From positions 1 through 42,731 of IMG/VR virus record IMGVR_UViG_3300031658_000024: a DNA stretch of 42,731 nt. One strand, 5' to 3'. Position 1 is the first letter of the stretch. Each line of letters begins with the position of its first letter. Under the pieces are notes generated by a model. That model did no database searches. It worked only from the letters and a program-made list of their open reading frames with translations, and had not been told where the DNA came from. Of this stretch, positions 34,634 to 41,370 are shown in pieces. The stretch is from a virus. Both the position numbers and the translations under genes were made by a program.

Positions 34634-35632
34634 TTAACTTAGTGCATAATCAGCACTAGTCATACAAGTATGTAAATTGTTTGACAACTTAATATGTTGT
34701 AAATCATTGTCATCTGTAATTTCCCGTAGAATATCCCCAAGAAGGTCACTTAGAGTTATTTCTATAAGAATGTCTAGATAGTTCTGCCTCACTTCATTCA
34801 TATGATTTGGCGAAGCCCAGAAACTATCATGTATTGTGGGCAAAGCAAATCCCATTAGGTCAGCTCTTCTGACCATCTCTCTTACAATGTAGCCATCTAT
34901 ACTATGTATTATGTTGGCCGCAAGAGATAGTCCTTTAGCCGCAGGCTTATTTTCATAAGCTCTGAAGGTATAAGTGGCATGATTTAGCTCATCTATTTCA
35001 ACCTTTTTATCAATGGCTTGCATAACTGGCACTCTTGCCACATGCCCGTCTGGTAACGTCCATTGGTGAGTTAACGCAAAAGGGTTCCAGCAATCTTGCA
35101 TGTCTTTCATACATTCCATAGCTCCTGGGAGTTGCTCTGTAATTATATTATGAAATTGCTTTAATTCATCAGTGCCTTTTCCGAATAACTCTTCAGGCTG
35201 TTTCTTTGACCCGTAAAATGTAGTCATTACAGGTTTCTTGACATCTGCTTTAGAATAGCTCAGGCCAGTAACTTTATTGACTCGGTCTGCAACTTTACTA
35301 TAAATGTCTTCTCGTTTACCAGTATCGGCTAAATTCACATTGGCCGCAGTGGTATGGCAACCAATTAAGCAGGCCATGATTTGTAGCCCAGATGCTGTAG
35401 CGTCTAGACCCATGATAAATCCTGTAGCCTTGCCCTTCTCAGCGTCTCTGAGAGCTCTAACGGCCTTGGCGTATAGAATAGGCTCTTTTGCTATTAACTC
35501 TAAATCCTCAAGGACTTTTATATTAGTATTAGTCCAGTGGATTCTTTCTTTCCAAGTCTTTTTATCAAACTCATAGCCATATTGATTAGCAATGTCTATT
35601 TTGATGTATTCTATTCCAGTAAATTTCTTCAT
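34634..35632 (-). CDS. Phage RNA polymerase II, catalytic C-terminal subunit (N4 gp16-like)
   Basis: The 332-residue protein contains the catalytic motifs of T7-type polymerases: motif A GLDATASGLQ (Asp77), motif B DVKKPVMTTFYGSK (Lys132, Tyr140), motif C PTIHDSFWA (His268, Asp269). It lacks the N-terminal part, which is a separate gene two genes upstream. In N4, gp15 and gp16 make the heterodimer that transcribes middle genes. It is somewhat shorter than N4 gp16 (about 400). TTGGAGAG precedes the ATG, and a strong terminator follows the stop. Confidence 0.93.
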   Translation of the reverse strand: MKKFTGIEYIKIDIANQYGYEFDKKTWKERIHWTNTNIKVLEDLELIAKEPILYAKAVRALRDAEKGKATGFIMGLDATASGLQIMACLIGCHTTAANVNLADTGKREDIYSKVADRVNKVTGLSYSKADVKKPVMTTFYGSKKQPEELFGKGTDELKQFHNIITEQLPGAMECMKDMQDCWNPFALTHQWTLPDGHVARVPVMQAIDKKVEIDELNHATYTFRAYENKPAAKGLSLAANIIHSIDGYIVREMVRRADLMGFALPTIHDSFWASPNHMNEVRQNYLDILIEITLSDLLGDILREITDDNDLQHIKLSNNLHTCMTSADYALS

Positions 35633-35657
35633 TATAACTCTCCAATTATGTTTATAT

Positions 35658-35822
35658 TTATTTTGTTAGTAGCTCTATTAACATGTCTTCATTTACCTTT
35701 AGTAGGCATGTTTCGCAGGTAACCTTGCCTGTATCAGCGTGGATATCTTCATTGATACCCCACACTTTACAACGAGGCTGGTTCCACTGGAACTTATGTA
35801 TTGTCTTTGATTGGGTTTTCAT
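35658..35822 (-). CDS. Small cysteine-containing protein between the polymerase subunit genes
   Basis: Found by hand: ATG at 35822 overlapping the upstream stop (ATGA), TAA at 35658. The 54 residues carry Cys18 and CETC (Cys36, Cys39), with histidines at 9 and 28, a possible zinc site. It ends 25 bases before the second polymerase subunit starts. Similar in size and style to other small cysteine proteins in the early region. Function unknown. Confidence 0.6.
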   Translation of the reverse strand: MKTQSKTIHKFQWNQPRCKVWGINEDIHADTGKVTCETCLLKVNEDMLIELLTK

Positions 35823-36088
35823 TTGCTTAGTACCCATTCCATTTGTTTGAGTCTCATATCATTACGAAGAGCTATCAACCCATTAACTAATGCGTTGAAG
35901 TCTGCGTAATCCATGCCTATTGCGGCAATTAACCCATTATCCTCTATGTCTGTCTCAAAACATACAGTTGGTACTGCGTTTGGGTATCCTGTACCTAATG
36001 AGACATTCATGAAGTCCTCTTTATTATCGGAATCTATGACATGAATGTCAGCACCATAGATAAGCTTCTTTCCTAAGTGAACTGTCAT
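35819..36088 (-). CDS. Hypothetical protein between the polymerase subunit genes
   Basis: An 89-residue acidic protein (DADIHVIDSDNK-like start, VCFETDIEDNG middle), with AGAAGGA before its ATG. It lies 16 bases after RNA polymerase subunit 1 and overlaps the next gene by 4 bases. No family recognised. Its place within the polymerase unit suggests the same timing. Confidence 0.7.
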   Translation of the reverse strand: MTVHLGKKLIYGADIHVIDSDNKEDFMNVSLGTGYPNAVPTVCFETDIEDNGLIAAIGMDYADFNALVNGLIALRNDMRLKQMEWVLSK

Positions 36089-36104
36089 TTGATTAGAATC
36101 CTTC

Positions 36105-36998
36105 TCATTTTATTACCTCTCTCTTAGTGAGATTAATTAAGGCTTTCTTATAGCTTGTTGATTGAATGTTTACTTCGTGACCTTGTGAATATACTCTGCC
36201 ACGTTTATCAAACCTCCAGTTTAGATAGAAACAATTACCATAATTAATAAGATCACGATACACACGCCTAGAGCTGACTATCATTCTTAAGAAGTTGGTC
36301 ATCTTTTCTGGTGTATCAATATCTTTCTTAGGCTTTTCCTCTAATTCTAGAGTAGCTCTATCAAGACTCAAGGGTATCTTTGCCAAGATGTTTAACACAT
36401 CTATGGCTTGGTATTCTTCATGGTGGTTATTTGCACCAAGAATGACACTTTCATCATATGTAAGATAACCCCCTTGAGAGTTATTATTAATAACTTCTGG
36501 TTCACAGAGCATAGGTGGAAGAAACTTCATAGAGGCTATCTTTTGAAGAGTTTCATCATCCACCTGTAAACAAGGCTCAATAAGTATGCTCCCTGTTTTA
36601 CTATTCTTGGCTAAGATAATATTGTATAAGCCAGCGTCTTTAGACACTGCTAGTATCTCACTAGCTGTCTTAACATTATCCATGACATCAGGGAACTCAA
36701 ATAGTGTTCCTATGCTCGCCGCTATTGATTGAATAGGTCTTTGCCCAGTCTCACTCAGTATGTTTAATAACAACTCGTTGACTATCTCTTGTACTGGCAC
36801 AGTACTTCTTAAGTGAGCTACTCTCTTATTCTTACTGGCGTAGTATGGCTTAGTTAGATAAGTAATAATAGCTTTACTAATAGATCTGCTTACATCTTTA
36901 AGATCAGAAGCTTCTACCACTTCTCTTACTAACTTGCGTTTGTTCTTTCTTGAATACGTGTCTTCTATACCTTTTTGTCTATTTCTTGTTACTAACAC
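36105..36998 (-). CDS. Phage RNA polymerase II, N-terminal subunit (N4 gp15-like), GTG start
   Basis: The 297-residue protein matches the N-terminal part of T7-type polymerases: PPMLCEPE (161-168, like the PPML segment of T7 polymerase) and WRFDKRGRVYSQG (261-273) with the TxxGR-type arginine Arg268 near the end. The split falls between this motif and motif A, as in N4. The start is GTG 36998, with AAGGAG 8 bases upstream. It should pair with the catalytic subunit encoded at 34634-35632. A GAA-triloop hairpin lies 47 bases before the start. Confidence 0.9.
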   Translation of the reverse strand: MLVTRNRQKGIEDTYSRKNKRKLVREVVEASDLKDVSRSISKAIITYLTKPYYASKNKRVAHLRSTVPVQEIVNELLLNILSETGQRPIQSIAASIGTLFEFPDVMDNVKTASEILAVSKDAGLYNIILAKNSKTGSILIEPCLQVDDETLQKIASMKFLPPMLCEPEVINNNSQGGYLTYDESVILGANNHHEEYQAIDVLNILAKIPLSLDRATLELEEKPKKDIDTPEKMTNFLRMIVSSRRVYRDLINYGNCFYLNWRFDKRGRVYSQGHEVNIQSTSYKKALINLTKREVIK

Positions 36999-37044
36999 AG
37001 TGTTTCTCCTTGTATGCTAATGTTATGGATATAAGCCAAAAGAC

Positions 37045-37059
37045 CTTGCCGAAGGCAAG
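37045..37059 (-). promoter_or_regulatory. GNA-triloop hairpin before the split RNA polymerase genes
   Basis: CTTGCC-GAA-GGCAAG on the plus strand, perfect 6-bp stem, with GCCAAAAGAC on the downstream template side. It lies between a terminator (37147-37176) and the polymerase start at 36998, a fitting place for an early promoter driving RNA polymerase II. Confidence 0.5.
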
Positions 37060-37146
37060 CTTTATAAGCTCTCTTGTATTGTTTTTTATACCTTAAAAAA
37101 CTTAGGTTTTAGAGTTTTAATCACGCTTATGATTAAACCCATACTT

Positions 37147-37176
37147 AAAAAAGGGAAACCCATTTGGGCTTCCCTT
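37147..37176 (-). terminator. Rho-independent terminator
   Basis: On the minus strand AAGGGAA-G-CCC, AAAT, GGG-T-TTCCCTT, then a T-run. Ten pairs with one internal mismatch. It lies 20 bases after the stop of the 93-residue early gene. Confidence 0.85.
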
Positions 37177-37196
37177 CTTAAATTGCTTTTGGTAAT

Positions 37197-37478
37197 TTAT
37201 GCTACCAAGCGGGCACGTTTCTTGCCTGCTTTGAAATCATTGAATACACCTTTCAATGTGATTTCTAGATTTGGATTGATGCGAAGTGCATCAATTAAAT
37301 CATTGAGATCGCTAAACTCTTCTCCTTTAGCGAGCTCTTCATACGCAAGAGGGATTCCCCCGATGCGTATAGACCGGCCGTCTAGGTCGGTGAAATTAAT
37401 ATTGTAGAAACCTTGAGTTTCTGCATATTCTTTTCCAGTTGTAGTTTCTACAACTGACACACTTTTATTTGTTCCCAT
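37197..37478 (-). CDS. Early hypothetical protein, 93 residues
   Basis: A soluble protein (MGTNKSVSVVETTTGKEY) with a beta-rich N-terminal half and a basic end (FKAGKKRARLVA). GAAAGGAT precedes the ATG. It forms its own transcript unit: a heavily folded leader upstream (37510-37793) and a strong terminator downstream. Such isolation suggests high or tightly controlled early expression. Family not recognised. Confidence 0.72.
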   Translation of the reverse strand: MGTNKSVSVVETTTGKEYAETQGFYNINFTDLDGRSIRIGGIPLAYEELAKGEEFSDLNDLIDALRINPNLEITLKGVFNDFKAGKKRARLVA

Positions 37479-37509
37479 AATTATATCCTTTCAGGATTTG
37501 TTGGGGATA

Positions 37510-37793
37510 AATACCACACCTCTTGGTGTGGGTGCTGGCGAATGCCATGCGCTAATAGCCAACCTCGTTGGCTGGGCGAACAGTAGTGAGCTCTCTTACT
37601 TGTGTAGAAGCAGAGCAATAGGCTCTGCGTCCACTTAAACAAACAAAACTTACTATGTGTTGTTTTGCTTCTTTTACAAAAGAAGCGCACAAGAGATTTG
37701 CTTGAGTACCTATCCAGTGGCCTATCGCCGGGTATTCGGCGAGAGGACACAAGGCAGGTACGATATGCTTATAGGTCAACACTTATGACCTAT
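37510..37793 (-). ncRNA. Multi-hairpin structured RNA candidate / leader
   Basis: About 280 bases with at least six perfect hairpins: 37514-37531 (CCACACC stem), 37557-37573 (AGCCAA), 37610-37628 (GCAGAGC), 37667-37686 (GCTTCTTTT), 37725-37742 (TCGCCG, inside an outer GTACCT/AGGTAC pair 37706-37761), and 37771-37793 (ATAGGTCA). Reading frames here give unlikely proteins. It precedes the 93-residue gene on the minus strand; the last hairpin overlaps the end of the 24-residue peptide gene. It may be a regulatory leader or a separate small RNA. Confidence 0.5.
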
Positions 37794-37857
37794 GTCTGTA
37801 AACAAGCAATATACTTAAGACAAGTATAACAACTATTACTATTAGTGGCTCAGCCAT
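37783..37857 (-). CDS. 24-residue single-helix membrane peptide
   Basis: Found by hand: GAAAGGAACTATT precedes ATG 37857. The product is MAEPLIVIVVILVLSILLVY followed by RHRS: one membrane helix and a basic end. The stop lies within a strong hairpin (37771-37793). The good ribosome site, coding style and position after another one-helix peptide support it. It may act on the host membrane or another membrane protein. Confidence 0.55.
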   Translation of the reverse strand: MAEPLIVIVVILVLSILLVYRHRS

Positions 37858-37878
37858 AATAGTTCCTTTCATATATGT

Positions 37879-37992
37879 TTATATGTCAAAGTGAATGGCA
37901 AGCCATACACCGACTATGATTACGAGAGCGATAGATACTGCGACAGCACACATGATGTAGTCGCCGATTGACATTGGATCTAGTTCGATCAT
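37879..37992 (-). CDS. 37-residue single-helix membrane peptide
   Basis: Found by hand: ATG 37992 overlaps the upstream stop (ATGA), with AAGGA nearby; stop at 37879. After an acidic N-terminus (MIELDPMSIGDY) comes a helix CAVAVSIALVIIVGVWLAI. Probably an inner-membrane peptide made in a coupled group of early genes. Function unknown. Confidence 0.58.
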   Translation of the reverse strand: MIELDPMSIGDYIMCAVAVSIALVIIVGVWLAIHFDI

Positions 37993-38354
37993 GTTATTTT
38001 CCTTAGTTGTAGAACACTCCAGATGAAGGCTTCAAGCTGAGCTACTTCAGCTTTGCTCATCTTCCTAGGAGTGCACTCTTGGTTACCATTATTATTAGGA
38101 ATCATATATGTATCTCCGTCATGCTCGAATAGGGCTTCGAACATAGCATCTATAGACATATGCATGGCCTTGAGTAAATCAGGGCTAGTGGTTGGTGCTA
38201 TACGATGATCTACTGCTATTAGATACATGAAGATTGTTTCCAGATTACTCTGGGAACACCACTTGTATCTGAGCATTATTAAGCTCCACATTAGATTAGG
38301 GAACCACCAAAGGCGTTGAAGCCAATTGGCGTCTATCATTTTATTGATTACCAT
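37989..38354 (-). CDS. Early hypothetical protein, 121 residues
   Basis: I choose ATG 38354 (MVINKMI), which has a perfect AGGAGG site and overlaps the upstream stop; the longer frame covers the 40-residue gene. The N-terminal third is rich in Trp and hydrophobics (ANWLQRLWWFPNLMWSLIML), which could touch the membrane; the rest is acidic, then basic. No family recognised. It overlaps the downstream membrane peptide by 4 bases. Confidence 0.7.
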   Translation of the reverse strand: MVINKMIDANWLQRLWWFPNLMWSLIMLRYKWCSQSNLETIFMYLIAVDHRIAPTTSPDLLKAMHMSIDAMFEALFEHDGDTYMIPNNNGNQECTPRKMSKAEVAQLEAFIWSVLQLRKIT

Positions 38355-38470
38355 AAGTAACCTCCTGTTGTTAGTAAATGTACTCCAATGAATACATTTG
38401 TTAATGTTGCAATTACGACAGCGAGTATGTAGCACCGAGTGGCTACATACTCTATTTGTTTATCAGTCAT
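38348..38470 (-). CDS. 40-residue single-helix membrane peptide
   Basis: Found by hand: ATG 38470 behind AGGGGATAACTC; stop TAA 38348 lies within the start of the next gene. The product MTDKQIEYVATR is followed by a helix CYILAVVIATLTNVFIGVHLL and a short end. It is the third such tiny membrane peptide in 700 bases. Confidence 0.57.
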   Translation of the reverse strand: MTDKQIEYVATRCYILAVVIATLTNVFIGVHLLTTGGYLW

Positions 38471-38473
38471 GAG

Positions 38474-38719
38474 TTATCCCCTAAATGACATGGGAGCAGG
38501 ATCGAATACTAATGTATCCTCAACCATTTCCCTATGTTCCTCATGCCTTAGTAAGGTTTTAAGCTCGTTGACACTACACTTATTGTCTGGGCAAGCCCAG
38601 CCATTTCGACTAGTGGATTGAATGACCCCAGACACAAACTCTGAGATACATTCACAATAACCGCAGAGCTCACACATAGATGTATGCTCCCTGCAGTGGC
38701 TACATTTAATTTGAGCCAT
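38474..38719 (-). CDS. Cysteine-rich zinc-binding protein, 81 residues
   Basis: The N-terminal half holds eight cysteines in pairs: CSHC (6, 9), CELC (16, 19), CEC (22, 24) and CPDNKC (43, 48), plus a histidine, suggesting one or two zinc sites. The rest is acidic. AGAGGAGA precedes the ATG, which lies inside the preceding zinc-ribbon gene. Probably a host-interacting early protein, by analogy with other small phage zinc proteins. Confidence 0.7.
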   Translation of the reverse strand: MAQIKCSHCREHTSMCELCGYCECISEFVSGVIQSTSRNGWACPDNKCSVNELKTLLRHEEHREMVEDTLVFDPAPMSFRG

Positions 38720-38867
38720 TATAGTTCTCCTCTTTGAGGTTACATAATACTACGTCAGCATCACATTCAGTATCATTTGATACTTCTGCATACTCACAAT
38801 GAAGTGGTTGAGTATACCCGTCACCGAGTAATGAACCACCACAACTTTCACATATATATTCAATCAT
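38706..38867 (-). CDS. Small cysteine protein, 53 residues
   Basis: Found by hand: ATG 38867 with GGAGAATCC upstream, stop TAA 38706, overlapping the genes on both sides. It has CESC (6, 9), then Cys24, Cys35 and Cys42: a zinc-ribbon-like start with an acidic remainder. One of three consecutive overlapping cysteine-pair genes. Confidence 0.6.
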   Translation of the reverse strand: MIEYICESCGGSLLGDGYTQPLHCEYAEVSNDTECDADVVLCNLKEENYNGSN

Positions 38868-39012
38868 GATGGATTCTCCCATTAACGAACTCTTCTTGTT
38901 CTTTATAATAAAGTTCCATATCAGCTTGACGCTCGGTATGGCATTCTAAGCAAACAACCTCTTCTTCAATAAGAAGCTCATTGTTGCAATCATCACATTT
39001 ACGTATTGTCAT
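38860..39012 (-). CDS. Small zinc-ribbon protein, 50 residues
   Basis: Found by hand: ATG 39012 behind AGGAGAATTAAT; stop TGA overlaps the next start. CDDC (6, 9) and CLEC (21, 24) form a compact four-cysteine zinc ribbon followed by an acidic helix (ERQADMELYYKEQEEF). It has a hairpin with an ATAA loop 20 bases before its ribosome site. Likely an early host-takeover or nucleic-acid-binding protein; function unknown. Confidence 0.65.
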   Translation of the reverse strand: MTIRKCDDCNNELLIEEEVVCLECHTERQADMELYYKEQEEFVNGRIHHD

Positions 39013-39044
39013 ATTAATTCTCCTATTATGACAGTTGTACTGTA

Positions 39045-39062
39045 GGCGACATTATTGCCGCC
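39045..39062 (-). promoter_or_regulatory. Leader hairpin with ATAA loop (1)
   Basis: Minus strand GGCGGCA, ATAA, TGTCGCC: 7 pairs with one mismatch, 20 bases before AGGAGA of the zinc-ribbon gene. First of three equal leaders in the early region; may protect the mRNA 5' end. Confidence 0.45.
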
Positions 39063-39074
39063 CACTAGTTATAC

Positions 39075-39614
39075 TTATCTTATGTTTGGACGATACACAT
39101 TAGGCATAATCCAACCAGCACTGCCTGCACATTCTCTTTGTGAACGTGGAGATTTTGTAGCTTTATACTGATAAGGAGTAGCAAGCTCCTCGTGCTCGAT
39201 TTCAGTAAGCTCCTCAGAAGAGATAACGACACCTTCCCAAAGGTCTTCGCTAGATATAGTATCACGAAGTGATACCTCTTCCTGATGCTCCTCACAGGCG
39301 TGCATATCATTGAGCAACGCAATACGTTGCGGACAATCATGCGCCCACACTACATTGCGTGATGCCATAGACACGATAGTGCCTTTGGCTGTCACGAAGT
39401 ACTTCTGGTTATCATAGCTACCAATAAAGCATTTACGTAATGCAGTTTGTTGAAGATGACCAGTACTAACAAGTTTATTCTTGTTAGAACCTTTCAAAGT
39501 AGGATTGATAAGACAAGTCTTCTCTTTGCTTACATCTACAGCTAAGTAAAGAGCTGATGGTGAATTCTTAGTACCAAAGCGAACCCAGTCGCCACTAACG
39601 ATAGTATTTGTCAT
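39075..39614 (-). CDS. Early hypothetical protein, 179 residues
   Basis: A soluble protein: a beta-rich N-terminal part (SGDWVRFGTKNS; YFVTAKGTIVSM), then an acidic segment (ACEEHQEEVSLRDTISSEDL) and a basic end. AGGAGA precedes the ATG, with an ATAA-loop hairpin and a GGA-triloop hairpin in the leader. Not recognised; early timing is inferred from position. Confidence 0.72.
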   Translation of the reverse strand: MTNTIVSGDWVRFGTKNSPSALYLAVDVSKEKTCLINPTLKGSNKNKLVSTGHLQQTALRKCFIGSYDNQKYFVTAKGTIVSMASRNVVWAHDCPQRIALLNDMHACEEHQEEVSLRDTISSEDLWEGVVISSEELTEIEHEELATPYQYKATKSPRSQRECAGSAGWIMPNVYRPNIR

Positions 39615-39641
39615 AATTTATCTCCTATATATGACATTGAT

Positions 39642-39667
39642 GTTGAGTATCATTATTGATATTCAAC
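39642..39667 (-). promoter_or_regulatory. Leader hairpin with ATAA loop (2)
   Basis: Minus strand GTTGAATATCA, ATAA, TGATACTCAAC: 11 pairs with one wobble, 15 bases before AGGAGA of the 179-residue gene. Same layout as at 39045 and 40115. Confidence 0.5.
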
Positions 39668-39671
39668 AGAC

Positions 39672-39686
39672 GGCACAGGATGTGCC
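39672..39686 (-). promoter_or_regulatory. GNA-triloop hairpin in early gene leader
   Basis: GGCACA-GGA-TGTGCC on the plus strand, perfect 6-bp stem, GGA loop closed by A-T. It lies in the gap before the 179-residue gene, just upstream of its leader hairpin. A good early-promoter position. Confidence 0.5.
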
Positions 39687-39692
39687 TTGGTA

Positions 39693-40088
39693 TTAATTAC
39701 TTAACATAACCTCTAGGTCAGTCTGAACAGACGTACCTAGGTCTGTAAACATAATACCATGTTTATAGACGAAGTGTTCCGCTGTAGGTTGTTCAGCATT
39801 GTCTTGGACAAATGCATCGAACATCCAGCGAAGAGCCGTAGAGTAGTCACCAGCGCCCGATTGGGTCACTTGTGATATGAGACTCATGAAACGAGCATCA
39901 AGCACTTTCAGTGCCTCTTCCTCTTGCGCTCTGAGTACTTCTCCTTCTGCTTGAAGGATAAGCATATCATCAAGAAACTGTTCTTCAGTTTCTGGCACAC
40001 AATGCCTTGGTTTAAAGCCATGTATATCTTTATATACATTTATGAAACACTCTTGCGAAGCAACGGATATTGGTGTTTGATTAGTCAT
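39693..40088 (-). CDS. Early hypothetical protein, 131 residues
   Basis: A soluble protein. The segment CFINVYKDIHGFKPRHC (about 14-30) recalls a motif in other phage hypothetical proteins (YKDxxGxxPRH). An acidic coiled-coil-like stretch follows (EEQFLDDMLILQAEGEVLRA). AGGAGA precedes the ATG, with an ATAA-loop hairpin 15 bases further upstream. Function unknown. Confidence 0.72.
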   Translation of the reverse strand: MTNQTPISVASQECFINVYKDIHGFKPRHCVPETEEQFLDDMLILQAEGEVLRAQEEEALKVLDARFMSLISQVTQSGAGDYSTALRWMFDAFVQDNAEQPTAEHFVYKHGIMFTDLGTSVQTDLEVMLSN

Positions 40089-40100
40089 GATATTCTCCTA

Positions 40101-40260
40101 TGAATGACTATTACTTTCTTGGATTATTCCAAGAAAAGAAATGAAGAGTAAAGCTAAAGCTTTACACTTACCTCTACCCCCAACTCGTTGGGCCCTTAGT
40201 ATAAGATAGAGCGTGTGTAGTGGGTGCTTACCCACTATATACGTGCTCTCTTATAATGTG
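40101..40260 (-). ncRNA. Multi-hairpin leader of early gene
   Basis: Four hairpins in 150 bases: 40115-40136 (TTTCTTGGA stem, ATAA loop on the minus strand, third copy of the leader hairpin), 40148-40165 (GTAAAGCT stem), 40179-40192 (CCCAAC/GTTGGG), and 40201-40254 (ATAAGA + GAGC + 13-bp stem with G-U pairs, loop AAGC on the minus strand). It lies between a terminator and the 131-residue gene; no credible reading frame inside. Probably a structured 5' leader. Confidence 0.45.
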
Positions 40261-40271
40261 TGTGAGTGTGT

Positions 40272-40317
40272 AAAAAAAAAGGTACACTATATGCATCTTA
40301 GCATATAGGGTACCTTT
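40272..40317 (-). terminator. Strong rho-independent terminator
   Basis: On the minus strand AAAGGTAC, C, CTATATGC, TAAGAT, GCATATAG, T, GTACCTTT continued by a run of T (AAA AAA AAA at 40272-40280 on the plus strand). A 16-bp stem with one mismatch, right after the first early gene. Confidence 0.88.
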
Positions 40318-40323
40318 AGGGTT

Positions 40324-40587
40324 CTATTCCTCTTTGGGAATAGGTTCCTTTGGAGCTTCAATTGCATCCACTTGATGCATATTGTTTAGCTCCGCCAGAG
40401 AGACCTGGCTCCACTTGGAGACATGTTGATCTGTCGTATCAACGACATTGTAGACGAGATCGCACATCTTCTGTGCGATGTTGGCTACAGACTTGTCGTT
40501 GGTAATGAGGATACCGCAGACGGCCTCTATGCCTTCTGTGGTAGCCGAGGAGATCGAGCTGATTGGAGCGAAGAGCTTATTAGTCAT
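40324..40587 (-). CDS. First early gene, hypothetical protein of 87 residues
   Basis: I choose ATG 40587 (MTNKLFAP) behind AAAGGAATTCAAC. The protein has a helical middle and an acidic proline-rich end (EAPKEPIPKEE). It is the gene nearest the presumed genome end and is followed by a strong terminator, so it is probably the first made. Family not recognised. GC content is higher than its neighbours. Confidence 0.68.
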   Translation of the reverse strand: MTNKLFAPISSISSATTEGIEAVCGILITNDKSVANIAQKMCDLVYNVVDTTDQHVSKWSQVSLAELNNMHQVDAIEAPKEPIPKEE

Positions 40588-41082
40588 GTTGAATTCCTTT
40601 ATGAGACATGGCGTGAGCACGGAGTGATCACTTGCCTAGGCAGCCAACTCGTTGGCTAGCTGTGTAGACGAACAGATAAATCCCCTCTTAGGGGGGGTTA
40701 GCTGTGAGTACTAGTCATGTATATACTGTACTGACTTCGTATCTAAATTTTATTTTTCTGGAAAATGCTGATTTGTAAAAAAATTCTCATAAAAAAAAAT
40801 ATTGTGAATTTGTATAGAGCCACTAACCATGCCACTATTTGTTGTTGTGAAGGGCGGGGTTAGTAAGTCTTGATGGATTTCTTATGCCACTATTAATAGA
40901 CGCTCCTATATAGAGTTACTCTTGCCCCGCTGCGCGGCGCACCGTAATCTAATAGTCGCTACTTATAATAGGGGGTGTGGTTTGGGGTTGTTGTTGTAAG
41001 CGATCGCCGTTGTACGATGAACGAGTGCCCGCAGCGAAGCGAAGGTGCCGAGTGAGGGAAGTGCACAAGGTGAGAGCGTTTA

Positions 41083-41112
41083 TTTGTATTGGTTTGTATT
41101 GTTTTGTATGGG
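41083..41112. repeat. 10-bp tandem repeat, three units
   Basis: TTTGTATTGG, TTTGTATTGT, TTTGTATGGG in a row. Purpose unknown; could be a protein-binding array or slippage product. Confidence 0.6.
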
Positions 41113-41267
41113 TCTCTATAAAACGCCCCTCCGGTGGTGAACTGCGCGAGTTACCAGCAGAGGGGGTTCCAGATCTTTAGGAGCACGATCGGAGGGAAGT
41201 ATAGCAGAATATATAGGTTTGTCAAAAAGAGGGAGTTATTCAGGAGTATGCAGTAGGGAAGTCGCCA

Positions 41268-41298
41268 TGTTATTGAGCGGCGGAGCCGGGAAATAACA
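41268..41298 (-). promoter_or_regulatory. Composite hairpin with inner CGGC-GGA-GCCG
   Basis: Outer stem TGTTATT/AATAACA (7 bp) around inner stem CGGC-GGA-GCCG on the plus strand, separated by 3-base internal loops. The GGA loop and strand match the other candidate virion-polymerase promoters; location is in the presumed early promoter region. Confidence 0.4.
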
Positions 41299-41370
41299 CT
41301 GGATACTTTTCTACAAGCAACGAGTGTTTAGGAGGAGAAAACCATAGATCGAGAATGGTCGAATGCTAGA

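Noticed and set aside
37481-37782. Two overlapping open frames of 89 and 76 codons on the minus strand
   Set aside because: Amino-acid content looks random, starts lack ribosome sites, and the DNA is packed with perfect hairpins; better read as structured RNA.
40682-40694. CCCCT-CTT-AGGGG triloop hairpin
   Set aside because: Loop is not GNA on the plus strand; does not fit the hairpin family.
40977-41180. 67-codon open frame on the plus strand
   Set aside because: Cys/Arg-rich unlikely protein, no ribosome site, lies in the repeat-rich noncoding region.
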